Assembly (NCBI RefSeq): GCF_963678425.1
Contig: NZ_OY782855.1
Span: 2,503,768-2,567,767, forward strand
Direction of reading: 5' to 3'
Origin: an uncultured Bacteroides sp.
Lineage (GTDB): Bacteria > Bacteroidota > Bacteroidia > Bacteroidales > Bacteroidaceae
Length of the DNA: 64,000 nt
Positions 1 through 9,362 of this stretch are shown one piece after another. The translations under genes and the position numbers were made by a program. The notes under the pieces are model-generated. The model saw only the letters and a program-made list of their open reading frames with translations, was not told the DNA's origin and ran no database searches. The first letter of the stretch is position 1, and each line of letters begins with the position of its first letter.

Positions 1-602
1 GTACCTGTCATATAGCCAGCTTTCTGAATATTTTCGATACATTTCAGACGTACCTTAAAACTATGTAAATCATCAACTGGATGTATTTTTTTATAAAGAT
101 CTTCGCTACTGGTTTCAATCCTCAGCAAATACCTTTGGGCACCCGCATCAAACCATCTTTGATATGTTTCTAATGATTGCTCACCAAGAGAGAGCGTAAT
201 ACGAAATTCAGGGTTAGTAGCTTTTTTAATTTTAGTTATTAGTGCTGTTATTCTTTTTATAAAATCCACGCTGCTTAATTCTCCTGACTGGAGAACGATT
301 CCTGTAAGCTGCTTTCTCTGTGCAAAATCAACAACCTCAAGAATTTCTTCATCAGTCATTGAATATCTTGATGCTTTAGAATTCTCCCTTCTTATGCCAC
401 AATAATAACAGTTTTTTCTACAATAGTTGGAAAACTCAATTAACCCCCTCAGAAATACCCTCTTGCCAATCGTACTTTCTTTTATTGAATAGGCTTTCTT
501 TATTAACAGCTCCTGATCGCCTTTATCTGTAATAGAAAGTAAACGAATAATATCCTGCTTTGAGAGTTCCTGCTGATTTAATATTTCGTTCACCGTTATC
601 AT
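1..602 (-). CDS. hydE: HydE, [FeFe]-hydrogenase H-cluster radical SAM maturase (3' end outside window)
   Basis: HydE is a radical SAM enzyme that helps build the diiron subcluster of [FeFe]-hydrogenase. Only about the first 200 of some 350 residues are in the window; the gene runs off the left edge. The N-terminus reads MITVNEILNQQELSKQDII, and a radical SAM CX3CX2C motif (CRKNCYYCG) is encoded at about 400-425. Later segments TLSLGEQSLETYQRWFDAGA and YLLRIETSS are typical of the HydE/PylB/BioB-like group. The ATG at 602 lies 3 nt after the hydF stop, so translation is probably coupled. Naming rests on the motif plus the adjoining hydF and hydG. Confidence 0.9.
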   Translation of the reverse strand, partial: MITVNEILNQQELSKQDIIRLLSITDKGDQELLIKKAYSIKESTIGKRVFLRGLIEFSNYCRKNCYYCGIRRENSKASRYSMTDEEILEVVDFAQRKQLTGIVLQSGELSSVDFIKRITALITKIKKATNPEFRITLSLGEQSLETYQRWFDAGAQRYLLRIETSSEDLYKKIHPVDDLHSFKVRLKCIENIQKAGYMTG

Positions 603-605
603 ACA

Positions 606-1802
606 TCAACTCATAAAAGGAGCAATAGCCCTGTCAAAAATTCCATTTATCCAGGCAATGGTTAATCCATAGTTAGTAACCGGGACACCTGCTTCAATGG
701 CATCAGACAGGCGACTGAAAACCTGTTTCCGGGTTATCATGCAACTACCGCATTGAATGATTAATGCATAATCCGTTACCGGATTTTTAATTTCATCCAG
801 ACCAGTAACTACATCAAATTCCAGTTGCTTATGAGTAAACTCTTTCAGCCAACGGGGAATCTTAAATCGCCCGATATCGTCGCAGCTCACCTGATGAGTG
901 CACGATTCCAGAATCAATACCCTATCGCCATCTTTTAGATTTGAAATCTTTTTCGCCCCTTTCACATATTCATTGAAAGGCCCGCGCATGTGGGCAAAAG
1001 CAACGCTAAATCCGGTTAACGGAATATCGGAAGGGATAATCTTGTTTACCAACTTGAAAGCCTGACTGTCAGTAATAACCAATTTAGGCTTGAGAGAGGT
1101 GTTTTGTAGAAATAATTCCAGTTCTGTTTTTTCTACCACAATATTAATGGCCCCATTATCGAGCACATCACGAATAGCCATTACCTCAGGTAGAATCAGT
1201 CGTCCTTCAGGGGCTTCCGAATCTGTAGAAGTAATAAGCAGAACAATGTCACCACGGCTGATAATTCCTTTCAATAAAGATGGATTCTGATAAGCCGTTT
1301 CGGGGATGATGCTTTTGAGCGTTTCAATAACACAGTCCATATTGGAATTTGTCTTTGCGCTAAACTCTACAATCGGAGTATTTGTATACTGCTGAATTTC
1401 TTTGATTGTACTATTTACCAAAGGTTCAACATCGGTTTTGTTATGCACAATCAGACAGGGAATATTATATCTGCTAAATTTCCGGATCAGCATTTCGTCA
1501 AACTCATCAAACGTATTATCGGATATAAGTAACACTGCACAGTCTATCTGCTTGATAACATCCAATGTTTTTGCAATTCTTTTTTCACCAAGCTCTCCAC
1601 TGTCATCAATACCTGCAGTATCAATAATGATGGAAGGCCCGACGCCTAATATTTCCATTGACTTTTTTACAGGGTCGGTTGTTGTGCCTGCAACTTCAGA
1701 CACAATGGCAACTTCCATTCCTGTAAGGGCATTAATGAATGAGCTCTTGCCGACATTTCTCCGCCCAAAAATTCCGATGTGTGGTTTTAAATCCCTGCCC
1801 AT
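606..1802 (-). CDS. hydF: HydF, [FeFe]-hydrogenase maturation GTPase
   Basis: HydF is the GTPase scaffold that receives the H-cluster precursor from HydE and HydG and passes it to HydA. The 398-aa protein has an N-terminal Era/TrmE-type G domain: P-loop GRRNVGKS at residues 13-20, GTTTDP near 40, DTAG near 62 and NKTD near 122. The C-terminal iron-sulfur ligands are present in the usual pattern: C301-T-H303, then 47 residues, then C351-G-S-C354. Length is normal for the family. It sits 12 nt after hydG and 3 nt before hydE, so the three form one transcription unit. Confidence 0.96.
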   Translation of the reverse strand: MGRDLKPHIGIFGRRNVGKSSFINALTGMEVAIVSEVAGTTTDPVKKSMEILGVGPSIIIDTAGIDDSGELGEKRIAKTLDVIKQIDCAVLLISDNTFDEFDEMLIRKFSRYNIPCLIVHNKTDVEPLVNSTIKEIQQYTNTPIVEFSAKTNSNMDCVIETLKSIIPETAYQNPSLLKGIISRGDIVLLITSTDSEAPEGRLILPEVMAIRDVLDNGAINIVVEKTELELFLQNTSLKPKLVITDSQAFKLVNKIIPSDIPLTGFSVAFAHMRGPFNEYVKGAKKISNLKDGDRVLILESCTHQVSCDDIGRFKIPRWLKEFTHKQLEFDVVTGLDEIKNPVTDYALIIQCGSCMITRKQVFSRLSDAIEAGVPVTNYGLTIAWINGIFDRAIAPFMS

Positions 1803-1814
1803 AATCTATATGAA

Positions 1815-3242
1815 TTAGTAATATAAATCTCTTTTCCCTGATTTTAATTGGCTGATTTTCTCGTAGATAGATCTTTTCATCTTCTCATCGTCTATTTTAT
1901 CAATTGTTGAATTGATAACCTTCCATCCTTTATCGGCAGTATGCTCAGGCGCATAATCAATCAGATATTCCGCAAGTGTAAGAATGGCATTGGGTGTACA
2001 ATAGCGCTTGATGAATCCCGGTACGGAGAATTCCATGAAATGCTCACCCGTTCTGCCAAGCCGGTAACAAGCCGTGCAAAAAGAGGGAATCATGTTCTGA
2101 TCCAGCAATTCATCAATTATCTCATTCAGCGGCCTGTCATCGTTTATCTGAAACTGGCCTCTGTTCAGATTCTTTTTAGCAGTTGATTCTGCATAACTAC
2201 CTATTTCAATGTTAGTGCCTCCATCAATCTGTGAAACTCCGAACTGAATTATTTCATCTCTGAGCCGGGCTGGTTCTCTTGCCGTAAGTATCATTCCGGT
2301 ATAAGGCACAGACAACCGCAAAATTGCAACCAGTTTTGTAAAATCGGTATCGCTTACAAAGTAGCCAGTCTTCAGATTCTGTCCTGATGCATCCTTTACT
2401 CTGGGGAAAGAGATGGTGTGCGGCCCCACATTATAACAAGCCTCCAGATGATTGGTGTGACGAACCAGTGCCAGCACTTCAAAGCGCCAGTCATACAAGC
2501 CAAACAAAGCCCCGATTCCCACATCATCTATTCCAGCCTCCTGCGCTCTGTCCAAAGCCGTAAGCCTGTAACCGTAATCAGCCTTCCTGCCATGTTGATG
2601 ATAAATCTGATAAGCTTCAGGGTGATAAGTCTCCTGAAATATCTGATAGGTTCCTATTCCGGCAGCCTTCACAACCTTAAATCCTTCAACATCAAGAGGT
2701 GCGGCATTGATATTCACTCTCCTTATTTCTCCCTTTCCCTTTTTTACACCGTACGCAATCTTTACAGTATGCGCAATATACTCTGGGCTATATTCCGGAT
2801 GCTCACCATAAACAAGTATCAACCTTTTCTGCCCTTTGTCTTCCAGTGACTCTATCTCTTTTACAAGTTCCTCATCGGTCAGAGTTTTCCGTATAGCATC
2901 TTTATTTGATATTCTGAAACCACAATAAAGACAATCATTAGTACATTTATTGCCAATATATAGTGGTGCAAACAACACAATTCTGTTTCCATAGATTGTC
3001 CGTTTAAGCGTTTTTGCACCCTCCTTGATTTCTTCAATCAATTCAGGACTATTGGCATTTACAAGACAAGCGACTTCTTCGAGATTCAGCCTTTGCTTTG
3101 CAAGCGATTTGGCTATTATCTCGCGGACTCTTTCTTTTGACGAGATGGTATTATTAAGATAGCCCCATATTTCTGCAGGATCGATAAACGGCTTCATCCG
3201 CTCATCAGTAATGGAATATTTTTCAGGAGTAAATTTCATCAT
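1815..3242 (-). CDS. hydG: HydG, tyrosine lyase, [FeFe]-hydrogenase maturase
   Basis: HydG cleaves tyrosine to supply the CO and CN ligands of the H-cluster. The 475-aa protein has the radical SAM CX3CX2C motif at C100, C104 and C107 (CTNDCLYCGFR), and the second, HydG-specific cluster motif CX2CX22C at C389, C392 and C415. That second motif separates it from the ThiH relatives. The start has a second Met immediately after it (MMKFTPEKY). This is the first gene of the hydG-hydF-hydE unit; 371 nt of non-coding DNA with repeats lies upstream. The hydrogenase that uses these maturases is not in the window. Confidence 0.97.
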   Translation of the reverse strand: MMKFTPEKYSITDERMKPFIDPAEIWGYLNNTISSKERVREIIAKSLAKQRLNLEEVACLVNANSPELIEEIKEGAKTLKRTIYGNRIVLFAPLYIGNKCTNDCLYCGFRISNKDAIRKTLTDEELVKEIESLEDKGQKRLILVYGEHPEYSPEYIAHTVKIAYGVKKGKGEIRRVNINAAPLDVEGFKVVKAAGIGTYQIFQETYHPEAYQIYHQHGRKADYGYRLTALDRAQEAGIDDVGIGALFGLYDWRFEVLALVRHTNHLEACYNVGPHTISFPRVKDASGQNLKTGYFVSDTDFTKLVAILRLSVPYTGMILTAREPARLRDEIIQFGVSQIDGGTNIEIGSYAESTAKKNLNRGQFQINDDRPLNEIIDELLDQNMIPSFCTACYRLGRTGEHFMEFSVPGFIKRYCTPNAILTLAEYLIDYAPEHTADKGWKVINSTIDKIDDEKMKRSIYEKISQLKSGKRDLYY

Positions 3243-3346
3243 TCAAGTATTTAGTATCAACAACAAAGGCACTTACCGGATTATCCGGTACTAAAAAATA
3301 CAACAACCGTGCGGGTAGAAAGTTTCAGGTATGTCCCTCGAATCCA

Positions 3347-3367
3347 TTCACCAATAAATAAAATCCA
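3347..3367. repeat. Single copy of a 21-bp intergenic motif
   Basis: The 21-bp stretch TTCACCAATAAATAAAATCC(A) differs at only two positions from a stretch at 21511-21531, where it forms a degenerate tandem array. Here it stands alone upstream of hydG and just before the 22-bp array at 3399. The two sites are 18 kb apart, so this looks like a dispersed intergenic repeat. No function is known to me. Confidence 0.5.
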
Positions 3368-3398
3368 TAGGCGGATGGTTCCCTGTTTATTCCTGAAT

Positions 3399-3486
3399 GG
3401 CTGGCAAACTCCCGCCGGCTTTCTGGCAAACTCCGACCGGAGTTCGTTCAAAGTCCAGTCGGAGTTCGTTCAAGGTCCGGTCGGAG
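3399..3486. repeat. Four degenerate 22-bp tandem units in the hydG upstream gap
   Basis: The 371-nt gap between hydG and the GH3 gene contains four 22-bp units at 3399-3420, 3421-3442, 3443-3464 and 3465-3486. Units 3 and 4 differ at two positions; units 1 and 2 share TGGCAAACTCC. The outer parts also form an inverted repeat: AACTCCGACCGGA near 3429 and TCCGGTCGGAGTT near 3475. The GC-rich units stand out from the AT-rich surroundings. Short open frames cross this DNA on both strands, but they look like by-products of the repeat. The rest of the gap shows nothing clear. Confidence 0.65.
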
Positions 3487-3613
3487 TTTTCATCTTTCCA
3501 TTCACATCTCATTCGAAATACAAATAAAAAGAGAACGCAAAGCACAATTTGCACTTTACGTTCCCACCAACCTCTAACCAATCACTTTTAGCTTTTAAAA
3601 TATCTGGAAATAC

Positions 3614-5833
3614 CTACTTCAATTCAAAAGAAACTTTTGATCGGATATCTGTAGAAGAGGCTCCTACAATGGCTTCAAACATGCCTGGTTCGGCTATCCA
3701 CGAATGCTTAGTATCATCATAGAAGCTTAACTCTTCTTTAGATATAGTAAATGAAACCTTTTGCTCTTCACCTGCATTTAGCTGAATCTTCTTAAAGCCT
3801 TTCAGCTCTTTTACCGGACGAGGAAGAGAGGACTTTAAATCACTAATGTATAGTTGAGCTACTTCCGAGCCGGAACGTTTACCGGTATTCTTAACTTTTA
3901 TACTGACGGTAAGCTGCTCATCTGCAGATATCTTTGATTTATCTATTTCTGCTTTTCCATAAGCAAAGGTTGTATAACTCAATCCATGACCAAAGCTAAA
4001 CAATGGTTTGGCTTTCTGCTTATCAGCCCAACGGTATCCCACAAAAATATCCTCTTTATAGGTTTCTTCCTTGCCATCACCAGGATAATCACCCATAACA
4101 GTGGCACCATTATCTTTCAGGCTTACCGGAATGGTGAAAGGCAGTTTACCCGATGGATTTACATCGCCCATCAATACAGAAGCAATGGCATTTCCTGCTT
4201 CCGTTCCGCTATACCATCCTTCTACAATAGCAGAAACCTCTTTTGCCCAAGGCATTGCTACTCCATTGCCTGTAATAAGCACAACCGCAAGATTAGGATT
4301 GGCTTTTGCCAATGCGCTGATCAGTTCATTTTGGCTATAGGGTAACTCATATTCCTTACGATCTGATCCCTCACAATCCTGATGTTCATTCTTATTTAGT
4401 CCACCAAAGAAAAGAACTATATCTGCATTTTTTGCTGCAGCAACGGCTTCCTCTCTTAATCCCAACACATCTATCACTTTCCGTTCGGGCGCTTTGGCAC
4501 CTTTCACATCCTGTTCGGCTACAGCCGGTGATTCGTATCCCGGTGCATAAACAATTTCAGCCTGTGATCCTATTCGCTGCTTTAATCCGGCCAAAGGAGA
4601 CTGCTCGTATTTAGCTTTCAGAGAGGAGCTTCCGCCGCCGATGGTCATTCTTTTAACGGCATTCTCACCGATAACGGCAATTCTCTTTACCTTTGCAAGG
4701 TCTACCGGCAAAATATTCTTGTTGTTCTGCAATAAAACAATGCCTTCCTGAGCTATTTTTCGTCCTGCCAAAGCATGTTCCTCAGTTCCGAACGAACCGA
4801 ATGGACGGTTTTTGTTCATGGTAGTGCGGAAAATCATCCGAAGAATGTTACGTACTTTCTTGTCCACCTCTTCTTCTTTGACTTCGCCCGAACGAAGTAA
4901 TTTCAAGAACGGCATGGCCAGATAATAATTATCGTAGGCATTGCTGGCACTCCAGGTCAGTCCGTTGGTCCAGCTTCCGAATTCCATATCCAGTCCGTTA
5001 TAAATAGCCTGTTTTGTATCATGCACGCCTCCCCAGTCGGAAACTACCACACCATCAAATCCCCATTCCTTACGAAGAATGTCATTGAGTAAATACTGAT
5101 TGTGACAGCAATGCTCTCCTTTGTACTTATTGTATGATCCCATTATAGCCCAGGCTCCACCTTTCTGAACAGCAGCTTTGAAAGCTGGCAGATAGATTTC
5201 ATACAAGGCACGGTCGCTAACATTCACGTTGATATGGTCTCGGTCTGTTTCCTGATTGTTTAATGCAAAGTGTTTCACACAAGCTGCCACTCCATTCTTC
5301 TGAACTTCCTGGATATAAGGCACTACCATAGTGGATGACAAATAAGGATCTTCTCCCATATACTCAAAATTTCGTCCGTTCAGAGGAGTGCGGTATATGT
5401 TTACCCCCGGTCCCAATAACACATTTTTGTTGCGGTAACGGGCTTCTTCACTAATAGATTTGCCGTAAAGTGCAGACATTTCGGGATTCCAGGTAGCAGC
5501 CAGACAAGTAAGAGCCGGGAAAGCTATGCAAGAATCGTTTGTCCATCCTGCAGTATTCCATTCATCCCAGAACACTTCGGCACGAATACCGTGCGGACCA
5601 TCGGTACACCACACCTCAGGTATTCCTAAACGCGGCACACCTGCCGAGCTGAACTTTGACTGTGCATGACACATAGCTACTTTCTCTTCCAGTGTCATAC
5701 GTGAAAGAGCATCCTCAATTCTTTCTTCTATCGGTTTTTTATCGTCTAAATAAACAGCTCCCTTCGGCTGTGCAAACAGCGGAACTGATAAAAGAGTGAG
5801 ACTTAAAACAACTAATTTCTTTATTTTATTCAT
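3614..5833 (-). CDS. Glycoside hydrolase family 3, probable beta-glucosidase
   Basis: A secreted GH3 enzyme of 739 aa that probably removes terminal glucose from oligosaccharides. The signal peptide is about residues 1-22 (LLSVPLFAQ). The N-terminal TIM barrel carries KHFALNNQE near 188-196 and the nucleophile Asp266 in VVVSDWGG. A flavodoxin-like second domain follows, with FGGLNKNEHQDCEGSDRKE, and a fibronectin III-like domain fills the last 100 residues. It is the last gene of the PUL, 28 nt after the GH5 gene. The enzyme class is sure; substrate is inferred from the neighbouring GH16 and SusCD. Confidence 0.92.
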   Translation of the reverse strand: MNKIKKLVVLSLTLLSVPLFAQPKGAVYLDDKKPIEERIEDALSRMTLEEKVAMCHAQSKFSSAGVPRLGIPEVWCTDGPHGIRAEVFWDEWNTAGWTNDSCIAFPALTCLAATWNPEMSALYGKSISEEARYRNKNVLLGPGVNIYRTPLNGRNFEYMGEDPYLSSTMVVPYIQEVQKNGVAACVKHFALNNQETDRDHINVNVSDRALYEIYLPAFKAAVQKGGAWAIMGSYNKYKGEHCCHNQYLLNDILRKEWGFDGVVVSDWGGVHDTKQAIYNGLDMEFGSWTNGLTWSASNAYDNYYLAMPFLKLLRSGEVKEEEVDKKVRNILRMIFRTTMNKNRPFGSFGTEEHALAGRKIAQEGIVLLQNNKNILPVDLAKVKRIAVIGENAVKRMTIGGGSSSLKAKYEQSPLAGLKQRIGSQAEIVYAPGYESPAVAEQDVKGAKAPERKVIDVLGLREEAVAAAKNADIVLFFGGLNKNEHQDCEGSDRKEYELPYSQNELISALAKANPNLAVVLITGNGVAMPWAKEVSAIVEGWYSGTEAGNAIASVLMGDVNPSGKLPFTIPVSLKDNGATVMGDYPGDGKEETYKEDIFVGYRWADKQKAKPLFSFGHGLSYTTFAYGKAEIDKSKISADEQLTVSIKVKNTGKRSGSEVAQLYISDLKSSLPRPVKELKGFKKIQLNAGEEQKVSFTISKEELSFYDDTKHSWIAEPGMFEAIVGASSTDIRSKVSFELK

Positions 5834-5861
5834 GGCTAATGATATATAATCTATTTCATAA

Positions 5862-7103
5862 TTATGGTTTCATTCCCAAAGCTTTAATATAACCATCATT
5901 CTTTGTACAAGACTTGAACTTACAGTTTTCAATAAATTCGGCTAAGGCTTTCTTTACTAATTCCTGATCAGGACGGGCTTCTCTTATCTGTTTAAAGTTT
6001 CCACGAGGTTGCTCTGTATATTTAATAATCATATCCCAGTTCTCTGGTTCATTAATCTTCACCATACAACTGCTGGTTTTTAGTTTTTTGTAAGGCCAGA
6101 AATGCCATCCCATGTTATTTTTTTCCATCAAACTACGAAAAGCGTTAACCCAAGCATCAGTATTTTCTCCTGTCTCTCCCATATAAAGTGGAAGATTTAC
6201 CTTATTGCGAAAGTCAATTAAATCCTGCAGATTCGTTTGAAGAGTATCACACCAGTAACGATGACAGGTATACATCATATTCGAATCAAACTTTGAGTCA
6301 TTAAATACTTTGAAGTTTCCGTCCCACTGTGCACCACCTAATAACACGATATGATTTTTGTCAACTTCGCGTATTGCTTTTACTGCTAGTTTATAAATAG
6401 GTTCAAGTTGTGCATTTAATTCCTCCATATTATTAAAATAAGGAGCAATAGGTTCATTCAACAAGTCATAACCTAAGATTACCGGTTCATTTTTATATCT
6501 GGTAGCTATTTTTTTCCATATTTCGCAAAACAGTTGCTGACTTTCTTTACTGGAGAAAAGCCATGGATAGCCATAGCTATCATCTATATTATCACCAGTT
6601 TGTCCACCCGGAGCGTCATGCATATCAAGAATAATATATAAACCGGCATCTCTACACCAACTTATTAAGGAATCTATTCTGGCAAATCCATCCTGGTCTT
6701 TACTTAATCCCATATAATCTTCATCAGTAAACAACTTATAATGGAATGGCAAACGGATTGAATTCATTCCGGTTTCCTTGATATAATTAATATCCTCCCG
6801 GGTTACATAATTGTCTTTAAAATCTTTCCAGAATTGATTAACAACATCCGGCCCCACCATTTCGCGGAAAGCCTGATCAATTAACCTTGCAGAGCTAACT
6901 TCTTTAAAGGAAAACATATATCCTTCCGGATTCAGCCAATTGCCAAGGTTTATTCCTTTAATAAGAAATGTTTCTCCATTTGGTTTCTTAAGATTCTGTC
7001 CATCAACTTTAATAAAAGAGTTAGAGGAAAGATCATGCATTGTTTTAGGTTGACAACCAAATAATACTAGCAACAAAAAGAAAAAAGAAACTATATTTTT
7101 CAT
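5862..7103 (-). CDS. Glycoside hydrolase family 5 lipoprotein, probable beta-glucanase
   Basis: A 413-aa lipoprotein with a lipobox ending at Cys17 (LLLVLFGC). The GH5 TIM barrel is clear: GINLGNWLNPEGY near 50-62, SIRLPFHY near 115-122, ILDMHDAPGGQ near 158-168, the acid/base Glu217 in DLLNEPIA, and the nucleophile Glu310 in PLYMGETGEN. The GINLGNW block recalls the subfamilies acting on beta-1,3-glucan, but the subfamily cannot be fixed by eye. It lies one nucleotide before the upstream GH3 gene ends and 28 nt ahead of the next GH3, so all three are co-transcribed. Probably surface or periplasmic trimming of glucan chains. Confidence 0.88.
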   Translation of the reverse strand: MKNIVSFFFLLLVLFGCQPKTMHDLSSNSFIKVDGQNLKKPNGETFLIKGINLGNWLNPEGYMFSFKEVSSARLIDQAFREMVGPDVVNQFWKDFKDNYVTREDINYIKETGMNSIRLPFHYKLFTDEDYMGLSKDQDGFARIDSLISWCRDAGLYIILDMHDAPGGQTGDNIDDSYGYPWLFSSKESQQLFCEIWKKIATRYKNEPVILGYDLLNEPIAPYFNNMEELNAQLEPIYKLAVKAIREVDKNHIVLLGGAQWDGNFKVFNDSKFDSNMMYTCHRYWCDTLQTNLQDLIDFRNKVNLPLYMGETGENTDAWVNAFRSLMEKNNMGWHFWPYKKLKTSSCMVKINEPENWDMIIKYTEQPRGNFKQIREARPDQELVKKALAEFIENCKFKSCTKNDGYIKALGMKP

Positions 7104-7104
7104 T

Positions 7105-9351
7105 TTATTCTACCACTTTAAAATCAGCAGAAATACCTTCCTGACTATTTGTTCCCACCCAAAGAGTAAAATCACCGGGTTCAATGACCTTTTTCATATC
7201 TATATTCCAGAAAGCAAGTTCCTCAACCGGAAGTGTAAAAGAGATATTCTTTGTCTCTCCTGGTTTCAACGTTACACGGGTAAAGCGCTTTAATTCCTTC
7301 ACCGGACGAGTTACCGAACCTACTTTATCCCGAACATAAAGCTGAGCCACTTCTGTTCCTTCATATTTCCCGGTATTTTTTAAATCAAAAGTGACTTCTA
7401 TCTGGCCTTTAGGAGTAAATTCAGTTGCAGAAAGTTTTAGATTATTATACTGAAAAGTCGTATATGAAAGGCCATATCCGAAGGGGAATAAAGGATCGAA
7501 ACCAGCGTCCATGTAGAAAGATGTACAGCCCAAAGATGTCTGTCCGGCTTCTACCTCAATTTTATCAAGTAATGTTTCCTTTTTTGTAGCAGGACGACCC
7601 GTATTATTGTGATTGTAATACAGCGGTATTTGTCCCACTTCTTTCGGGAAAGTTACAGGAGTTTTTCCACTAGGAACAGATTTTCCGAAAAGAAGATCAG
7701 CAATAGCCGGTCCACCCATTGTTCCCGGGTGAAAAGAATAAAGAACAGAATTAGACATTTCAACTTCTTTTCCAATAGTAAGAGGTCTTCCAGCCATTAC
7801 AACAGTAACCAACGGTTTGCCTGTTTCCGCCAAAGCCTCAATCAAAGCACTCTGAGCACCCAGAAGATGAAGATCGGCCAAACAGTGGGCCTCACCGGAA
7901 AGTATAGCTTCTTCGCCAACAAAGGCCAGTACTATATCGGCTTTTCTAGCTGCATTCACTGCTTTTGAAATATTTTCTGTATTCTTATCACGAGTATATG
8001 CTAAAGCAGGTTCATAAATAATCTGCACTTTGTCTCCATAAAATTGTTTCAAAGCCATAAGCGGAGTCTGCGTTTTTGCCTTCTCTCCATCAAAAGTCCA
8101 TGTTCCCATCTGTTCATATGGAGCATCAGCCATAGGGCCAACAACAGCTATTGTTTTTACAGATGAATTAATTGGCAATGTATTATCATTTTTCAGTAAT
8201 ATAGCCGACTGAGTAGCGGCAGCTTTTGCTACAGCCAAATTCTCTGGAGAATACATTACAGAAGGAGCCTTTTCATTAATATAAGGATTATCAAACAATC
8301 CCATACGAAATTTTATGCGGAGAATATTACGAACAGCGTCATCAATTGTTTTTTCTGTCACTTTATTCTCTTTAATCAGTTCTTTCAGGTGATTCATATA
8401 TGTATAGCTCACCATTTCCATGTCAACGCCAGCATTTACAGCTTTCATTGCAGCCTCTTTATCGTTTGCACAAAATCCGTGATTTACCATTTCCTTAATG
8501 GAAGCCCAGTCAGAAACAACAAATCCATCAAAGCCCCATTCATTTCGTAAAACAGTTTTCAGTATAAACGGATTGGCAGAAGAAGGAACACCATCATTAT
8601 CGTTAAATGAACTCATAAATGTAGCAGCACCTTGCTTTGTTGCAGCCTCGAAAGGAGGTAAATAATCATTCCTTAGCTGACGTTCTGTAAGATGTGTCGA
8701 GTTATAATCTCGTCCTCCTTCAACAGCTCCATAACCTACAAAATGTTTTGCACATGCAAGAATGGAAGTCGGATCGTTTAAGGAATTTCCCTGAAAGCCT
8801 TTAACCATGGCAGCACCCATTATTGAAGTAAGATAAGTATCTTCCCCACAACTTTCGGCAATTCTTCCCCATCGTGCATCACGGGAAATATCAATCATTG
8901 GAGCAAATGTCCATCGGATACCCACTGATGAAGCTTCTTTAGCCGCAACCCGTGCACCATCTTCCACAATCTGAGGATTAAAAGAAGCTGCCTGCCCAAG
9001 AGGAATAGGGAAAATAGTCTTAAAACCATGAATCACATCGCGGGCTATCAGTAAAGGAATACCCAATCTCGATTCCTCTACAGCCAATCGTTGCAATGCA
9101 TTCACACGAATAGGATCTATTTCATTTAATATTGAGCCAACTTCTCCTTTCTTTATCGACCTACTCATTTCTTCAAGATTAGCTGATGAACTAATTTGAT
9201 TCATCTGCCCAACCTTTTCTTCAAGCGTCATTTTTGATAACAAATCTTCTACCTTTTTTTCTATTTGTCCGCCTTTCAGGTTTTTCGCTTCAGTACAACC
9301 AACTGAAGAGATAAAAAACAGGCAAATAGAAAACACTAATATTCTTTTCAT
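7105..9351 (-). CDS. Glycoside hydrolase family 3 lipoprotein, beta-glucosidase (BglX-like)
   Basis: A 748-aa GH3 enzyme. I place the start at 9351, giving MKRILVFSICLFFISSVGC with lipobox Cys19; the open frame continues 32 codons further up but would run into the GH16 coding end without a signal peptide. The domain order is GH3 N-terminal barrel (RDARWGRIAESCGED, KHFVGYG, nucleophile Asp281 in VVSDWAS), GH3 C-terminal domain (FVGEEAILSGEA), then fibronectin III-like domain. It resembles periplasmic BglX. The pattern is typical of the exo-enzyme that converts glucan oligosaccharides to glucose in beta-glucan PULs. Confidence 0.92.
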   Translation of the reverse strand: MKRILVFSICLFFISSVGCTEAKNLKGGQIEKKVEDLLSKMTLEEKVGQMNQISSSANLEEMSRSIKKGEVGSILNEIDPIRVNALQRLAVEESRLGIPLLIARDVIHGFKTIFPIPLGQAASFNPQIVEDGARVAAKEASSVGIRWTFAPMIDISRDARWGRIAESCGEDTYLTSIMGAAMVKGFQGNSLNDPTSILACAKHFVGYGAVEGGRDYNSTHLTERQLRNDYLPPFEAATKQGAATFMSSFNDNDGVPSSANPFILKTVLRNEWGFDGFVVSDWASIKEMVNHGFCANDKEAAMKAVNAGVDMEMVSYTYMNHLKELIKENKVTEKTIDDAVRNILRIKFRMGLFDNPYINEKAPSVMYSPENLAVAKAAATQSAILLKNDNTLPINSSVKTIAVVGPMADAPYEQMGTWTFDGEKAKTQTPLMALKQFYGDKVQIIYEPALAYTRDKNTENISKAVNAARKADIVLAFVGEEAILSGEAHCLADLHLLGAQSALIEALAETGKPLVTVVMAGRPLTIGKEVEMSNSVLYSFHPGTMGGPAIADLLFGKSVPSGKTPVTFPKEVGQIPLYYNHNNTGRPATKKETLLDKIEVEAGQTSLGCTSFYMDAGFDPLFPFGYGLSYTTFQYNNLKLSATEFTPKGQIEVTFDLKNTGKYEGTEVAQLYVRDKVGSVTRPVKELKRFTRVTLKPGETKNISFTLPVEELAFWNIDMKKVIEPGDFTLWVGTNSQEGISADFKVVE

Positions 9352-9362
9352 AATGTCATGCT

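Noticed and set aside
3399..3486. The 22-bp units as a possible CRISPR array.
   Set aside because: Units are directly adjacent with no unique spacers, and no cas gene is nearby.
3309..3591. Overlapping short open frames on both strands in the hydG upstream gap.
   Set aside because: They pass through the 22-bp repeats in several frames, have no recognisable domain and no promoter; they are by-products of the repeat.
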